This document shows, piece by piece, positions 34,863-43,722 of a DNA stretch of 64,000 nucleotides. The position numbers and the translations under genes are program-made. Origin of the DNA: Cacconaster sp045641345 (lineage in GTDB: Bacteria > Bacteroidota > Bacteroidia > Bacteroidales > UBA932); the NCBI GenBank assembly GCA_045641345.1, contig JAZUGR010000021.1, positions 17,286 to 81,285 of the forward strand, given 5' to 3'. A model generated the notes under the pieces. That model was not told where the DNA came from, made no database searches, and worked only from the letters and a program-made list of their open reading frames with translations. Numbering within the stretch: position 1 is the first letter of the stretch; the number at the start of each line of letters is the position of its first letter.

Positions 34863-37487
34863 ATGACTTCCAAGGAAATTAGAAAGACATTCCTCGATTT
34901 TTTTGCATCAAAGGGGCACGTGGTGGTTCCCTCTGCACCTGTAGTGGTCAAGGGCGACCCTACGCTGATGTTCACCAACGCCGGCATGAACCAGTTCAAG
35001 GATTGGTTCCTGGGCAACCGCGAGCCCAAATACAAGAGGGTGGCGGATTCGCAGAAATGTCTGAGGGTAAGCGGCAAGCATAACGATCTGGAAGAGGTCG
35101 GGCACGATACCTACCACCATACGCTGTTCGAGATGCTCGGCAACTGGAGTTTCGGCGACTATTTCAAGCAGGAAGCCATCTCCTGGGCCTGGGAACTCCT
35201 CACCAAGGTGTACGGTCTCGACGAGAGCCGTCTTTATGCCACGGTGTTCGAGGGATATGAGCCCGACGGGCAGCCAATGGATACCGAGGCCCGGGACATC
35301 TGGAAAAAGTTCCTTCCCGAATCCCATATAATTCCCGGCAACAAGCACGACAACTTCTGGGAAATGGGAGATACGGGGCCGTGCGGTCCCTGCAGTGAAA
35401 TCCATATCGACCTCCGTAGCGATGCGGACCGCAAAAAGGTTGACGGGGCCAGCCTTGTGAACAAGGACAACCCCCTGGTCATCGAGATATGGAACCTCGT
35501 GTTCATGCAGTTCAACCGTAAGGCAAACGGTGAGCTCGAGCCGCTTCCGATGAAGCACGTCGATACCGGAATGGGTTTCGAAAGGCTCTGTATGGCTCTT
35601 CAGGCCAAGAAGAGCAATTACGACACCGATGTCTTCACGGGTATGATAAACGCCATTTCGCGCCTGTGCTCCAAGCCTTACGTTCAGGCGAGCAAGGAGG
35701 GGATAGCGATGAGGGTGATAGCCGACCACATACGTGCAATCAGCTTTTCGATTGCCGACGGGCAGCTTCCTTCGAACGTCAAGGCAGGTTATGTTATACG
35801 CCGTATCCTCCGCCGTGCCGTCCGCTACGGATATACTTTCCTCGGTTTCAACCAGCCTTTCCTGTGCCGTCTTGTGCAGCAGCTCGTTGAGGATATGGGT
35901 GAAGCCTTCCCCGAAATAAAGGCTCAGCAGGCTCTGATAGAAAAAGTGATCCGTGAGGAGGAGGAAGCGTTCCTCCGTACCTTGGACAAGGGCATCAAAT
36001 TGATAGAGAACATTATGGCCAACAAGGTCGGAGCCGACAAAGTCATCTCCGGAGTCGATGCCTTCGTTCTCTACGATACATACGGTTTCCCCATCGACCT
36101 GAGCGAACTCATAGCGCGTGAAAACGGCCTGACAATCGATATGGCCTCATTCAATGCCGAACTTTCGAAGCAGAAGGAGCGTGCCCGCAACGCTACCGCC
36201 ATAGAGGAGGGTGACTGGGTTGAAATAAAGCCGTATACCAGAACGGAATTCGTTGGCTACGACCAGCTTGAATGTCCCGTCAGCATATTGAAATACCGCA
36301 CGGTGAGGGCCAAGAACAAGGAGTTCGTCCAGCTTGTTTTCGACAAGACTCCGTTCTACGCCGAAAGTGGCGGTCAGGTTGGCGACAGCGGTGTCATAGT
36401 TTCGGCCGAAACTGACGAAAAGATTGTGATTTCCAATACCATCAAGGAGAACGGTCTTCCGGTGCACATCGCCGACCGCATACCGGCAAAACCGGAGGTG
36501 GAATTCGTGGCAAAGGTGGATGAACCCCGCCGTCGCGCGATTGCATCCAACCACTCGGCCACCCACCTGCTCCAGTTTGCCCTTCGTGAAATCATAGGCA
36601 AGCATATAGAGCAGAAGGGTTCGTTCGTATGTCCCGACTATCTGCGTTTCGACTTTTCACATTATGAAAAGATACAGCCCGAGGTTCTCCGCAAGGTGGA
36701 ACGCAGGGTCAATGAGCTTATCCGCGCCGATCAGGCGAAGGACGAGCGCCGGAGCGTCGATATCGAAGAGGCCCGCAAGTTCGGAGCAATGTCGTTGTTC
36801 GGCGAAAAGTACGGCAAGCACGTACGTGTAATCCGTTTCGGCGATTCGGTCGAGTTCTGCGGAGGTACACACGTGGATGCCACCGGATGCATAGGATATT
36901 TCCGTATCATCTCCGAATCCGCCGTTGCGGCCGGGGTAAGGCGTATCGAAGCTGTTACCGGAGAGGGCGCCTGCCTGGCGGCCGAAGGCGAAGCCGACGA
37001 ACTGCTCAGGATCCGTGGCCTGTTCAACAATGCCCAGAACGTGATGGCCTCCATAGAGAAACTTATCGCAGAGAACGAGGCGATGAGGGTGGATATGGCC
37101 GAGCTCAACCGCAAGAAATTCGCAGAACTCAAGGACCGTCTCGTGGCGGGTGCATCCATTGTCGGAGGCAAGCGTCTCATCGTGGTCCCTACCGATACGT
37201 ACAATCCGGATGACGTGCGCAATATGGCCTTCCTCATCCATAAGGAGTGTACCAATACGGTGTTCATCGCCGCATTCACCACCGGCGACGGCAAAGCGTG
37301 CCTTACCCTCATGTACACCGACGACATCGTCGAACAGGGTTTCGATGCGGCGGCTTCCGTGCGTGAGGCTGCCCGCTTCATCCAGGGAGGTGGCGGCGGC
37401 CAGAAGTTCCTCGCCACTGCCGGAGGCAAGAATGTAGAAGGGCTTTCAGCCGCCGAAAAGGCACTTGTTGACATGTCGGTGAAATAG
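34863..37487 (+). CDS. alaS: Alanyl-tRNA synthetase
   Basis: An 874-residue class II synthetase. It has the N-terminal aminoacylation domain (FFASKGHVVVPSAPV, LMFTNAGMNQFKD), the editing domain with HSATHLL (near 564) and CGGTHV (near 665), and a C-Ala domain ending in a Gly-rich GGGGGQKFLATAGGKN stretch. The ATG at 34863 gives the conserved MTSKEIRKTFLDFF start; the frame is open upstream, but that part is not family sequence. An imperfect -7 box (TATTTTCG, 34810-34817) is upstream. The fusion gene begins three bases after the stop. Confidence 0.97.
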   Translation: MTSKEIRKTFLDFFASKGHVVVPSAPVVVKGDPTLMFTNAGMNQFKDWFLGNREPKYKRVADSQKCLRVSGKHNDLEEVGHDTYHHTLFEMLGNWSFGDYFKQEAISWAWELLTKVYGLDESRLYATVFEGYEPDGQPMDTEARDIWKKFLPESHIIPGNKHDNFWEMGDTGPCGPCSEIHIDLRSDADRKKVDGASLVNKDNPLVIEIWNLVFMQFNRKANGELEPLPMKHVDTGMGFERLCMALQAKKSNYDTDVFTGMINAISRLCSKPYVQASKEGIAMRVIADHIRAISFSIADGQLPSNVKAGYVIRRILRRAVRYGYTFLGFNQPFLCRLVQQLVEDMGEAFPEIKAQQALIEKVIREEEEAFLRTLDKGIKLIENIMANKVGADKVISGVDAFVLYDTYGFPIDLSELIARENGLTIDMASFNAELSKQKERARNATAIEEGDWVEIKPYTRTEFVGYDQLECPVSILKYRTVRAKNKEFVQLVFDKTPFYAESGGQVGDSGVIVSAETDEKIVISNTIKENGLPVHIADRIPAKPEVEFVAKVDEPRRRAIASNHSATHLLQFALREIIGKHIEQKGSFVCPDYLRFDFSHYEKIQPEVLRKVERRVNELIRADQAKDERRSVDIEEARKFGAMSLFGEKYGKHVRVIRFGDSVEFCGGTHVDATGCIGYFRIISESAVAAGVRRIEAVTGEGACLAAEGEADELLRIRGLFNNAQNVMASIEKLIAENEAMRVDMAELNRKKFAELKDRLVAGASIVGGKRLIVVPTDTYNPDDVRNMAFLIHKECTNTVFIAAFTTGDGKACLTLMYTDDIVEQGFDAAASVREAARFIQGGGGGQKFLATAGGKNVEGLSAAEKALVDMSVK

Positions 37488-37490
37488 CGG

Positions 37491-39914
37491 ATGAAGAAGC
37501 TAGACAGATTTCTCATTCTGTCCTTTCTCGGACCGTTCCTGGCCACTTTCTTCCTGGTCATCTTCGTCCTTTCCATGCAGTTCCTCTGGATATACATAGA
37601 CGAACTGGTCGGCAAAGGGCTCGGTATCGGCGTGATTCTGGAGTTTCTCGGCTGGGCGGCGTGCACCCTTATCCCGATGGCGCTTCCGCTGGCCACGCTC
37701 CTGGCTTCCATAATGACGATGGGAGGGTTGGGCGAGAAGAACGAACTGCTGGCGATGAAGGCGGCCGGAATCTCCCTTCAGAGGATAATGGCTCCGCTCA
37801 TAGTTGTGTCGGCTGTGATAAGTGTCGGGGCGTTCTTTGCCGCGAACAATCTGATACCGGTGTCGTACAACAAGATATACACTCTCAGGGAAGACATAGC
37901 CAAGACCAAGGAGGAGATAAAGATTCCTACAGGAACTTTCTACAACGGCATAGACGGATATACCCTGCGAATCGAACGCCGCGACGATGAAAGCGGCATG
38001 ATGTACGACCTGATGATATACGACCATACCAACCGTGATGGAAGCTCGGGCCTCACTCTCGCCGATTCGGGCAGGATGCATATCACTCCCGACAAGCGGA
38101 ACCTTACCTTCGACTTGTACCACGGGTGCTCCTATACGCAGAATGACCATTATCACAACCGTGACACACTGTCTGAATTGAGCCGTCTGAAATTCACCTC
38201 GCAGCAGGTCATCATAGCTCTTGACAACTACACGTTCACCCGTAGCGACGAGGACCATTTCGGCAACGAGGTAATGTCGAAGGGGCTCAAGGCTCTCAAT
38301 CGTGACCTCGACTCGCTGACGATGCAGTGTGATTCGCTTCACCGGTATCAGGTACGGAAGGTGATGAACGCCGAGTCGCTCGCTTATCTGTTCCAGCTTG
38401 ATTCGGCATGGGTCTCCGGCAAGTTCAGGGGAAACATCTGCCTCGACAGCCTGAAGATCGGGCAGGATGCGGTCGCCGACCTGGAAGCGCTCGTTGGAGC
38501 GGCCACCGATATCCCCCGTCTCATCGACCAGGCCGAAAACCTGAGCCGTGAGAGTTTCCGTTTCGTCGATCCGTTGAGATGCACCGATATAGAGAGATAC
38601 CGCAAGTTCACCCTCAGTGTGGCCTGCTTTGTGTTTTTCTTCATAGGTGCACCGTTGGGGGCAATCATCCGCAAGGGAGGGTTCGGAACCCCGATGGTGA
38701 TTTCAATCATCTTTTTCCTGGTATATTATGTGGTTGACATAAGCGGCAAGAAACTGGCAAGGGAGGGAACCGTATCTCCGATGATCGGTACGTTTATCTC
38801 CACGCTGGCCCTTATGCCGATCGGGGCATTCCTGACACACTCCTCGACTCAAGATTCCTCGCTTTTCAACGTTGAGCTTTATAAGGATTTCTTCAAGATG
38901 ACCGGACGTTTCTTTTCAAGAGAGTATTTCAAATGCCGCAATTTCTTCCGCAAGGACCACGGCCGCATCAGGATTGTGTTTATGGGGACCCCGGAATTTG
39001 CGGTGGGGTCGCTGGATGCACTTGTCTCAGGCGGTTTTGACGTAGTGGCGGTCGTTACGGCCACCGACAAGCCGAGCGGGCGCGGTATGAAGCTCTCCGA
39101 AAGTGCAGTCAAGAAATATGCCCTTAGCCACAACATCCCGGTACTTCAGCCCGAAAAGTTGAAGGATCCCGATTTCCTCGCACAACTGCGCTCGCTGAAT
39201 GCCAACCTTTTCGTGGTGGTGGCTTTCCGTATGCTCCCCAAAGAGGTATGGAGCATGCCCTATCTGGGAACTTTCAACCTGCATGCGTCGCTTCTTCCGT
39301 GTTACAGGGGTGCCGCTCCAATAAACTGGGCGCTTATCAACGGTGAGAAGATGACGGGTGTGACCACTTTTATGATAGACGAGAAGATAGATACCGGAGC
39401 TGTTCTGTATCAGGAGAGTTGTGCCATTGAAGATTACGACAGTGCAGGGTCGCTTCACGACAAACTGATGGTTATGGGTTCCCGCCTTGTCGTCAAGACT
39501 GTCGAGGATATCCGCGACCATCGCGTGAAGCCCCGCCTTCAGGATACGGAGCACGTCAAAATATGTCCTGCGCCGAAGCTTACTCGTGAAACCGCAACAA
39601 TCGACTGGTCGCGCAGTGCAGAGGAGATAAACAACCTCATCCGTGGCCTGAGCCCGTATCCGTCGGCTGTCTCGACATTGGTTTGCGACGGAAAGAGCCC
39701 GGTGGAGGTCAAGATTTTCGAGGCTTATGTGACAAGGGGCGACGACAACTTGTCTCCGGGCGCAATAAAATCCGACGGCAAGAGTTTTATGGAGGTCAGG
39801 TGCGGCCGCAACTCATTGCGGATAACGTCACTCCAGCTCTCCGGAAAGAAGAGGATGCCGGTGGCAGACCTGCTGCTCGGCCTGCGTGGGATAGAGGATT
39901 ACAGATTTGTCTGA
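37491..39914 (+). CDS. fmt: LptF/LptG permease fused to methionyl-tRNA formyltransferase
   Basis: One 807-codon frame encodes two unrelated proteins. Residues 1-450 are an LptF/LptG-type permease: three membrane segments (about 8-115), a periplasmic beta domain (about 130-360) and three more (about 368-445). A basic linker of about 40 residues follows. Residues 492-807 are a full Fmt, with IVFMGTPEFA at the start, the formyl-donor/catalytic region NLHASLLPCYRGAAPINWA, and IDTGAVL. No stop codon lies between them. The Fmt part has no ATG at its normal start; a GTG at 38976 could serve but would clip the first strand. In the known LptF/G topology the C-terminus is cytoplasmic, so a tethered Fmt is feasible. 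It starts three bases after alaS. A sequencing error at the junction must be excluded. Confidence 0.88.
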   Translation: MKKLDRFLILSFLGPFLATFFLVIFVLSMQFLWIYIDELVGKGLGIGVILEFLGWAACTLIPMALPLATLLASIMTMGGLGEKNELLAMKAAGISLQRIMAPLIVVSAVISVGAFFAANNLIPVSYNKIYTLREDIAKTKEEIKIPTGTFYNGIDGYTLRIERRDDESGMMYDLMIYDHTNRDGSSGLTLADSGRMHITPDKRNLTFDLYHGCSYTQNDHYHNRDTLSELSRLKFTSQQVIIALDNYTFTRSDEDHFGNEVMSKGLKALNRDLDSLTMQCDSLHRYQVRKVMNAESLAYLFQLDSAWVSGKFRGNICLDSLKIGQDAVADLEALVGAATDIPRLIDQAENLSRESFRFVDPLRCTDIERYRKFTLSVACFVFFFIGAPLGAIIRKGGFGTPMVISIIFFLVYYVVDISGKKLAREGTVSPMIGTFISTLALMPIGAFLTHSSTQDSSLFNVELYKDFFKMTGRFFSREYFKCRNFFRKDHGRIRIVFMGTPEFAVGSLDALVSGGFDVVAVVTATDKPSGRGMKLSESAVKKYALSHNIPVLQPEKLKDPDFLAQLRSLNANLFVVVAFRMLPKEVWSMPYLGTFNLHASLLPCYRGAAPINWALINGEKMTGVTTFMIDEKIDTGAVLYQESCAIEDYDSAGSLHDKLMVMGSRLVVKTVEDIRDHRVKPRLQDTEHVKICPAPKLTRETATIDWSRSAEEINNLIRGLSPYPSAVSTLVCDGKSPVEVKIFEAYVTRGDDNLSPGAIKSDGKSFMEVRCGRNSLRITSLQLSGKKRMPVADLLLGLRGIEDYRFV
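38964..39914 (+). other. fmt: Fmt domain of the fusion ORF
   Basis: This marks the formyltransferase portion. It covers a hydrolase-like N-terminal Rossmann domain (to about 39580) and the C-terminal tRNA-binding OB-like domain. Fmt formylates Met-tRNAi for translation initiation. About 316 residues is the full length of stand-alone Fmt, so nothing is missing except an independent start codon. Confidence 0.85.
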
Positions 39915-40864
39915 GCGGCCTTTGCCCTGACGGCGGAGAGCATGTCGTCAATCATCCTCTCCATATCCCATTCGGGTTTCCAACCCCATTCGTTGCGGGC
40001 GCAGCTGTCGTCCATCATATTGGGCCAACTGTCGGCTATGGCGGCCTTCACCGGGTCTATGTTGTAGTCGAAAGTGGCATCGGGAATTCTTTTCCTGATT
40101 GAATTGAACAGGATTTCAGGTGTAAAACTCATCGAGGCGATGTTGAAGCTGTTGCGGTGCTTCAATCTGGCGGGGTCGGCTTCCATAAGGTCGGTTACGG
40201 CCTTCAGCGCATCGCTCATATACATCATATCCATATAACTGCCCGAAGGTACCTCGCAGGTGTAATGGTGCCCCGGTTTGATTATTTCGTAGAAGACCTC
40301 AACGGCATAATCGGTGGTGCCTCCGCCGGGCATCGCTCCGCTGGAGATTATGCCCGGGAAGCGTACGCTGCGCGTATCGACTCCGAATCTCGTGAAATAG
40401 TAGTCGCTCAGAAGCTCTCCGGACACCTTGCATACTCCGTAGATTGTATTGGGACGCATTATCGTGTCCTGCGGGGTCATGTCATGCGGCGTGCTGTTGC
40501 CGAATGCCCCGATGGAGCTTGGGGTGAACACCGAGCATCCGAATTCCCTGGCTATGTTGAGGGAATTGAGCAGGGCGCTCATGTTGATGTGCCAGGCTAC
40601 CTGAGGATTCTTTTCGCCGGTGGCGCTCAAAAGTGCCACAAGGTTGAATATGGCATCGACCTTGTGCTTCTGCACAAGGGAGGCGAACGCCTTTTCGTCC
40701 GTGGCATCGGCCTTTTCGGTTATGCATATGGACTTGAGTTTCTCCACCTGGGCATCCTTCAGGTCCGCCCCTATCACGTTGGAGTCTCCGTAGAGTTTCT
40801 GGAGATGGGGCACGAGTTCGGTTCCGATCTGTCCGCCTGCTCCTATGACTAGTATCTTTTTCAT
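39899..40864 (-). CDS. L-threonine 3-dehydrogenase, SDR/epimerase type
   Basis: A 321-residue NAD-dependent extended SDR. It has the nucleotide loop GAGGQIGTEL, the catalytic Ser in TPSSIGAFG and the YGVCK active-site Tyr/Lys. The distinctive FPGIISSGAMPGGGTTDYA stretch is that of epimerase-like threonine dehydrogenases, which convert threonine to 2-amino-3-ketobutyrate. The ATG at 40864 lies after a -7 box; the longer frame to 40888 starts at a TTG inside that box. Its stop overlaps the end of the converging fusion gene by 16 bases. Confidence 0.88.
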   Translation of the reverse strand: MKKILVIGAGGQIGTELVPHLQKLYGDSNVIGADLKDAQVEKLKSICITEKADATDEKAFASLVQKHKVDAIFNLVALLSATGEKNPQVAWHINMSALLNSLNIAREFGCSVFTPSSIGAFGNSTPHDMTPQDTIMRPNTIYGVCKVSGELLSDYYFTRFGVDTRSVRFPGIISSGAMPGGGTTDYAVEVFYEIIKPGHHYTCEVPSGSYMDMMYMSDALKAVTDLMEADPARLKHRNSFNIASMSFTPEILFNSIRKRIPDATFDYNIDPVKAAIADSWPNMMDDSCARNEWGWKPEWDMERMIDDMLSAVRAKAAQTNL

Positions 40865-40885
40865 TCCGTTCTTATCAAGAATGTG

Positions 40886-40893
40886 CAAATTTA
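40886..40893 (-). promoter_or_regulatory. -7 box of the threonine dehydrogenase gene
   Basis: Reads TAAATTTG on the minus strand, 21 bases before the ATG at 40864. It overlaps the stop codon of the upstream GSCFA gene, so the dehydrogenase can be transcribed separately. Confidence 0.55.
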
Positions 40894-41682
40894 CAAATAA
40901 TGACGAAATGCGGTTTTGAGAAAGGCCTCAAAAATATAGTCCGCCGCTTCTTTCGACGGATGCACCAGGTCTTCGGCATACCATCGGTCTTCGCGCAGGG
41001 AGTCCATCATTATTTCGTATGCCGGGAAATAGTCGGTGCAGTCGCTGAAGTCCTTCTGCAACCTCTCCACCGCCAGGAGCAGAGTGGCCTTGCTCAACAT
41101 GTTTCCGTGTGCTCCGTCGGCCATATGGCGGATGGGGCTTACTGTGAATATCCAATGCTTGTCGCGATGATTGGCAATGATGGGGGAGAGCATCGTCACG
41201 ATATCTCCGACCTCGAGTCTTTCGCGCACGAACTCCCGTGCCGGAACCTTGTGGCAGTTGGAGACTATGATGCCGCGTTGGATGTGCCTGAACACCCACG
41301 CCGTGCCGAAAGTGAGGATTACGGCGCCGCATCTTTCGAAATACCGGGCGTTTTCGGCAAGAGACGCATTGGCCGCAGAAAGGAATTCCTGCGGAGAGGG
41401 CTTGCGGAAACTGCCGTGGTGGAAGAACGAACAGTATTGAGCATCGCGCTCGATGACGTCATCCATCGTAAAAGGCTTGCGGCTCTCCAGCCTGAGCAGG
41501 GAGGAGCATATCGACGAGGGATTGAAAAGGATTCCGAACGGATTCAGCGCCACGTCAATCCCCCGCTCTTTAAGACGGGTGCCTGTTTCGGTGGAGAAGC
41601 AGGAGCCCATCATCATTATTCCGGAATCGGGCAGAAGAGGGCTTTTGAATGGCTGCAGGTCAACTGTTGTCCCGGTTTTCAT
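40891..41682 (-). CDS. GSCFA-domain protein
   Basis: A 263-residue protein named for its N-terminal motif, here GSCFS (residues 26-30). The fold is SGNH-hydrolase-like. The C-terminal DLVHPSKEAADYI supplies the Asp/His pair expected of that superfamily, and TFGTAWVF lies in the middle. There is no signal peptide. GSCFA proteins are widespread in Bacteroidota; the substrate is unknown, though an esterase or acyltransferase activity is plausible. It follows the C45-like gene by 18 bases and precedes threonine dehydrogenase. Confidence 0.88.
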   Translation of the reverse strand: MKTGTTVDLQPFKSPLLPDSGIMMMGSCFSTETGTRLKERGIDVALNPFGILFNPSSICSSLLRLESRKPFTMDDVIERDAQYCSFFHHGSFRKPSPQEFLSAANASLAENARYFERCGAVILTFGTAWVFRHIQRGIIVSNCHKVPAREFVRERLEVGDIVTMLSPIIANHRDKHWIFTVSPIRHMADGAHGNMLSKATLLLAVERLQKDFSDCTDYFPAYEIMMDSLREDRWYAEDLVHPSKEAADYIFEAFLKTAFRHYL

Positions 41683-41700
41683 AATCTCAACACCACGATT

Positions 41701-42924
41701 CTAAAGATATGCTGCAAAAGTCTTCTTAAAGATATTCAGATATTCTTCGGTCTGTTTGAGATATTCCTCGCGGAATGCCGCGTCGGTAATCTCCCCGGTT
41801 TCCCATTTCCTGTGAAGGGGGACGAACAGGTCATTTATTGCAGCCTCGGCTTCGGCGCAGCACTTGCGCAGTTCTCCGGCATTCCTGACATCGAAATCCC
41901 TGCTCTTGCCGGTATCGCCATAGTGATAGAGATATTTGTCGGATATCTTCATCACGAGGCTGAAAATCTCGGCTTCCTTTGCGGGAGGATTGTCGATATA
42001 GAGGGGCAGCGTGTCGCCAAGCGACGGAACGAGCGGGATGAGGGGAGAGCAGCGGGGATGCCCGAGGGCCGTCCACATTACGCTGAACTTGGGATCGGTG
42101 GCCCGGGCAACGCTTTGGAACACGATAAGGTTGCTGGTGCGCCAGTAGCTTATCATACCCTTGTCGCTGATGGATGAGGATGCAACATTGCTGTCGTTGA
42201 GACCTTTCCTGACGTTGATCAAAGACCGTCCGCAAATGTCGATGAGTTCGCCTGGAGTTATTTCGTACTTGCCGTCGGCGTTTTTCTTGAATGATTTCAT
42301 TATTTCCACACAGTCGTCGTACCGGTCGACTCCTCCTTTGGTGGGGTCATCCCCGCTGAAGGAGAAGTTGGTGCAGCAGCGCCACCCGTCGGGGGCTACC
42401 GCAGGGTCGTTGACGTCGTATTTGACCCAGGTGTCGTTGCCGAATTCATAGAATGCAGCTCCACCGAATGCATCGATGACACCGAGATTGAACCTGCAGG
42501 CAAGCGGATGGGGAAGGGTGTTCAGATATTGGTCGAACTCTTCGATGCTGGCGCAGTTTGCGAGGGCATAGAGTTCGATTGCAGCCGAGCCGCGCCCCTT
42601 TATCCTGATTGTATCGTTGGGGAAACTGTGGGTTGTAAGTGCGGCAACGCAGAATCCCATCGAGTTCATCCCACCGCCGGTGCTCCTGATCTTCGCCGCC
42701 TCGACCCACGGGGTGGGTCCCATCGAGATGAAATCATATCTTCCTCTCTGGTGAAACTTGATGTTCGTGTTGAAGTTGTTGGGCCCTTGGTCGCGGGTCT
42801 TGAGCATCACAGGTTTGCCGTCGGAGGTGTATTTGCCTGATATGATTATTGCCGAGCATGCCTGAGCCCTGTCGGCCCAGATCAGGGTGGCAATTGTCAG
42901 AATGAATGTGAAAATCTTCTTCAT
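41701..42924 (-). CDS. Secreted C45-like Ntn hydrolase (linear amide hydrolase)
   Basis: A 407-residue exported Ntn hydrolase. The signal ends AQA|C, so Cys23 becomes the N-terminal nucleophile after cleavage. The following CSAIIISGKYTSDGKPVMLKTRDQG pattern, with its Arg-Asp, resembles the C45/C59 acylamidase group (carcinine hydrolase, penicillin V acylase and bile-salt hydrolase relatives). The substrate is therefore an amide of unknown type. It is the third secreted N-terminal-Cys hydrolase in the window but is not a close copy of the two C69 proteins. The ATG at 42924 is chosen because it gives the signal peptide; upstream sequence to 43008 crosses the promoter. Confidence 0.82.
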   Translation of the reverse strand: MKKIFTFILTIATLIWADRAQACSAIIISGKYTSDGKPVMLKTRDQGPNNFNTNIKFHQRGRYDFISMGPTPWVEAAKIRSTGGGMNSMGFCVAALTTHSFPNDTIRIKGRGSAAIELYALANCASIEEFDQYLNTLPHPLACRFNLGVIDAFGGAAFYEFGNDTWVKYDVNDPAVAPDGWRCCTNFSFSGDDPTKGGVDRYDDCVEIMKSFKKNADGKYEITPGELIDICGRSLINVRKGLNDSNVASSSISDKGMISYWRTSNLIVFQSVARATDPKFSVMWTALGHPRCSPLIPLVPSLGDTLPLYIDNPPAKEAEIFSLVMKISDKYLYHYGDTGKSRDFDVRNAGELRKCCAEAEAAINDLFVPLHRKWETGEITDAAFREEYLKQTEEYLNIFKKTFAAYL

Positions 42925-42952
42925 ACGGTTGAATGAATGGTATTTGTTTGCA

Positions 42953-42960
42953 CAAATATA
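42953..42960 (-). promoter_or_regulatory. -7 box of the C45-like hydrolase gene
   Basis: Reads TATATTTG on the minus strand and ends 28 bases before the ATG at 42924. A 6-base inverted repeat (TATTTG/CAAATA, 42941-42958) overlaps it. Confidence 0.55.
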
Positions 42961-43032
42961 GCAAAAAACCGGACAGGGCGTCCGGAAGTGTGCAATCCGG
43001 GTATCCAATGTGGAAAAATGGCTTCGTCATAA

Positions 43033-43065
43033 GGTTTTTCTGTAAATCGGTTGTTTCGAAAAACC
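43033..43065. repeat. 8-bp inverted repeat in the divergent spacer before the fimbrial operon
   Basis: GGTTTTTC (43033-43040) and GAAAAACC (43058-43065) are perfect inverted copies 17 bases apart. They lie between the C45-like promoter and the fimbrial -7 box, about 40 bases upstream of the latter. A regulator site or hairpin is possible. The spacer is too short for an invertible promoter. Confidence 0.5.
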
Positions 43066-43102
43066 GCGTTCCAGGGCGGAACAAAAGGGGTTTTATCCAT
43101 CA

Positions 43103-43110
43103 TACATTTG
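43103..43110 (+). promoter_or_regulatory. -7 box of the fimbrial operon
   Basis: TACATTTG lies 49 bases before the ATG at 43160. The 235-base divergent spacer (42925-43159) holds only this box, the C45-like promoter and the inverted repeat. Confidence 0.5.
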
Positions 43111-43159
43111 CATCGTCGCCGCTTGCGGAACCATTCGCCGCAGTGGCGTGGAAGAGAGT

Positions 43160-43720
43160 ATGATTGTACGTAAAATACTGCTTGCCGCATTCCTTCTGCA
43201 TCTGGCCATAGAGGTTTCTGCACAAAAGGTCACCGTATCCGCGAATGCCGTGGACTGTCTTGACCTGGGCACGCTCAATGCCGAGGTGGGGGTTGCTCTG
43301 AGCCGCCATTTTTCGCTCAGTGCCGGGGCCCGTTACAATCCCTGGAAGTTCGGTGGCGAAAGCGGCGGATATCTCCAGAACTGCCGGCGTACTTTCAATG
43401 CCGGGATGCGCTACTGGCCATGGAACGTCTATTCCGGTTGGTGGTTCTCCTTCAAGGGGCAGTGGGAGGAATACAGCCGGAGCCTTCCGTATCAGAAAGG
43501 GCTTGCCGAGGAGGGGGATGCCGTCGGTGCGGGCTTCTCCATAGGATATGCACTGATGCTCAACCGCCACTTCAATATCGACTTCGGTCTGGGTGCCTGG
43601 GGTGGAGGCAAACGTTATACGGTTTATGCCTGTCCCAGATGCGGCCGCGTAGTGGAAAGCGGCAGAAAAGGTTTCATCCTGCCGAATGATATCCAGGCAT
43701 CGATCGTTTATGTGTTCTGA
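43160..43720 (+). CDS. DUF3575 protein, first gene of the fimbrial operon
   Basis: A 186-residue exported protein with a signal peptide (cleavage near VSAQ, residue 22) and a small beta-barrel-like body rich in Gly and aromatics (ARYNPWKFGGE, MRYWPWNVYSGWWFSFKGQWEEY). This is the pattern of DUF3575 proteins, which accompany Bacteroidales fimbrial operons. A GTG at 43148 would add four residues; the ATG is preferred. A CxxC (CPRC) occurs near the C-terminus. The function is unknown; an outer-membrane role in pilus assembly is inferred from position. The next gene begins two bases after its stop. Confidence 0.82.
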   Translation: MIVRKILLAAFLLHLAIEVSAQKVTVSANAVDCLDLGTLNAEVGVALSRHFSLSAGARYNPWKFGGESGGYLQNCRRTFNAGMRYWPWNVYSGWWFSFKGQWEEYSRSLPYQKGLAEEGDAVGAGFSIGYALMLNRHFNIDFGLGAWGGGKRYTVYACPRCGRVVESGRKGFILPNDIQASIVYVF

Positions 43721-43722
43721 AG

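Noticed and set aside
40900..42177. 425-codon plus-strand frame
   Set aside because: Antisense to the GSCFA and C45-like genes, both of which have recognisable motifs. No family features.
43033..43110. Phase-variable invertible promoter for the fimbrial operon
   Set aside because: The inverted arms enclose only 17 bases and do not flank the -7 box. No second, longer pair of arms was found around the promoter.
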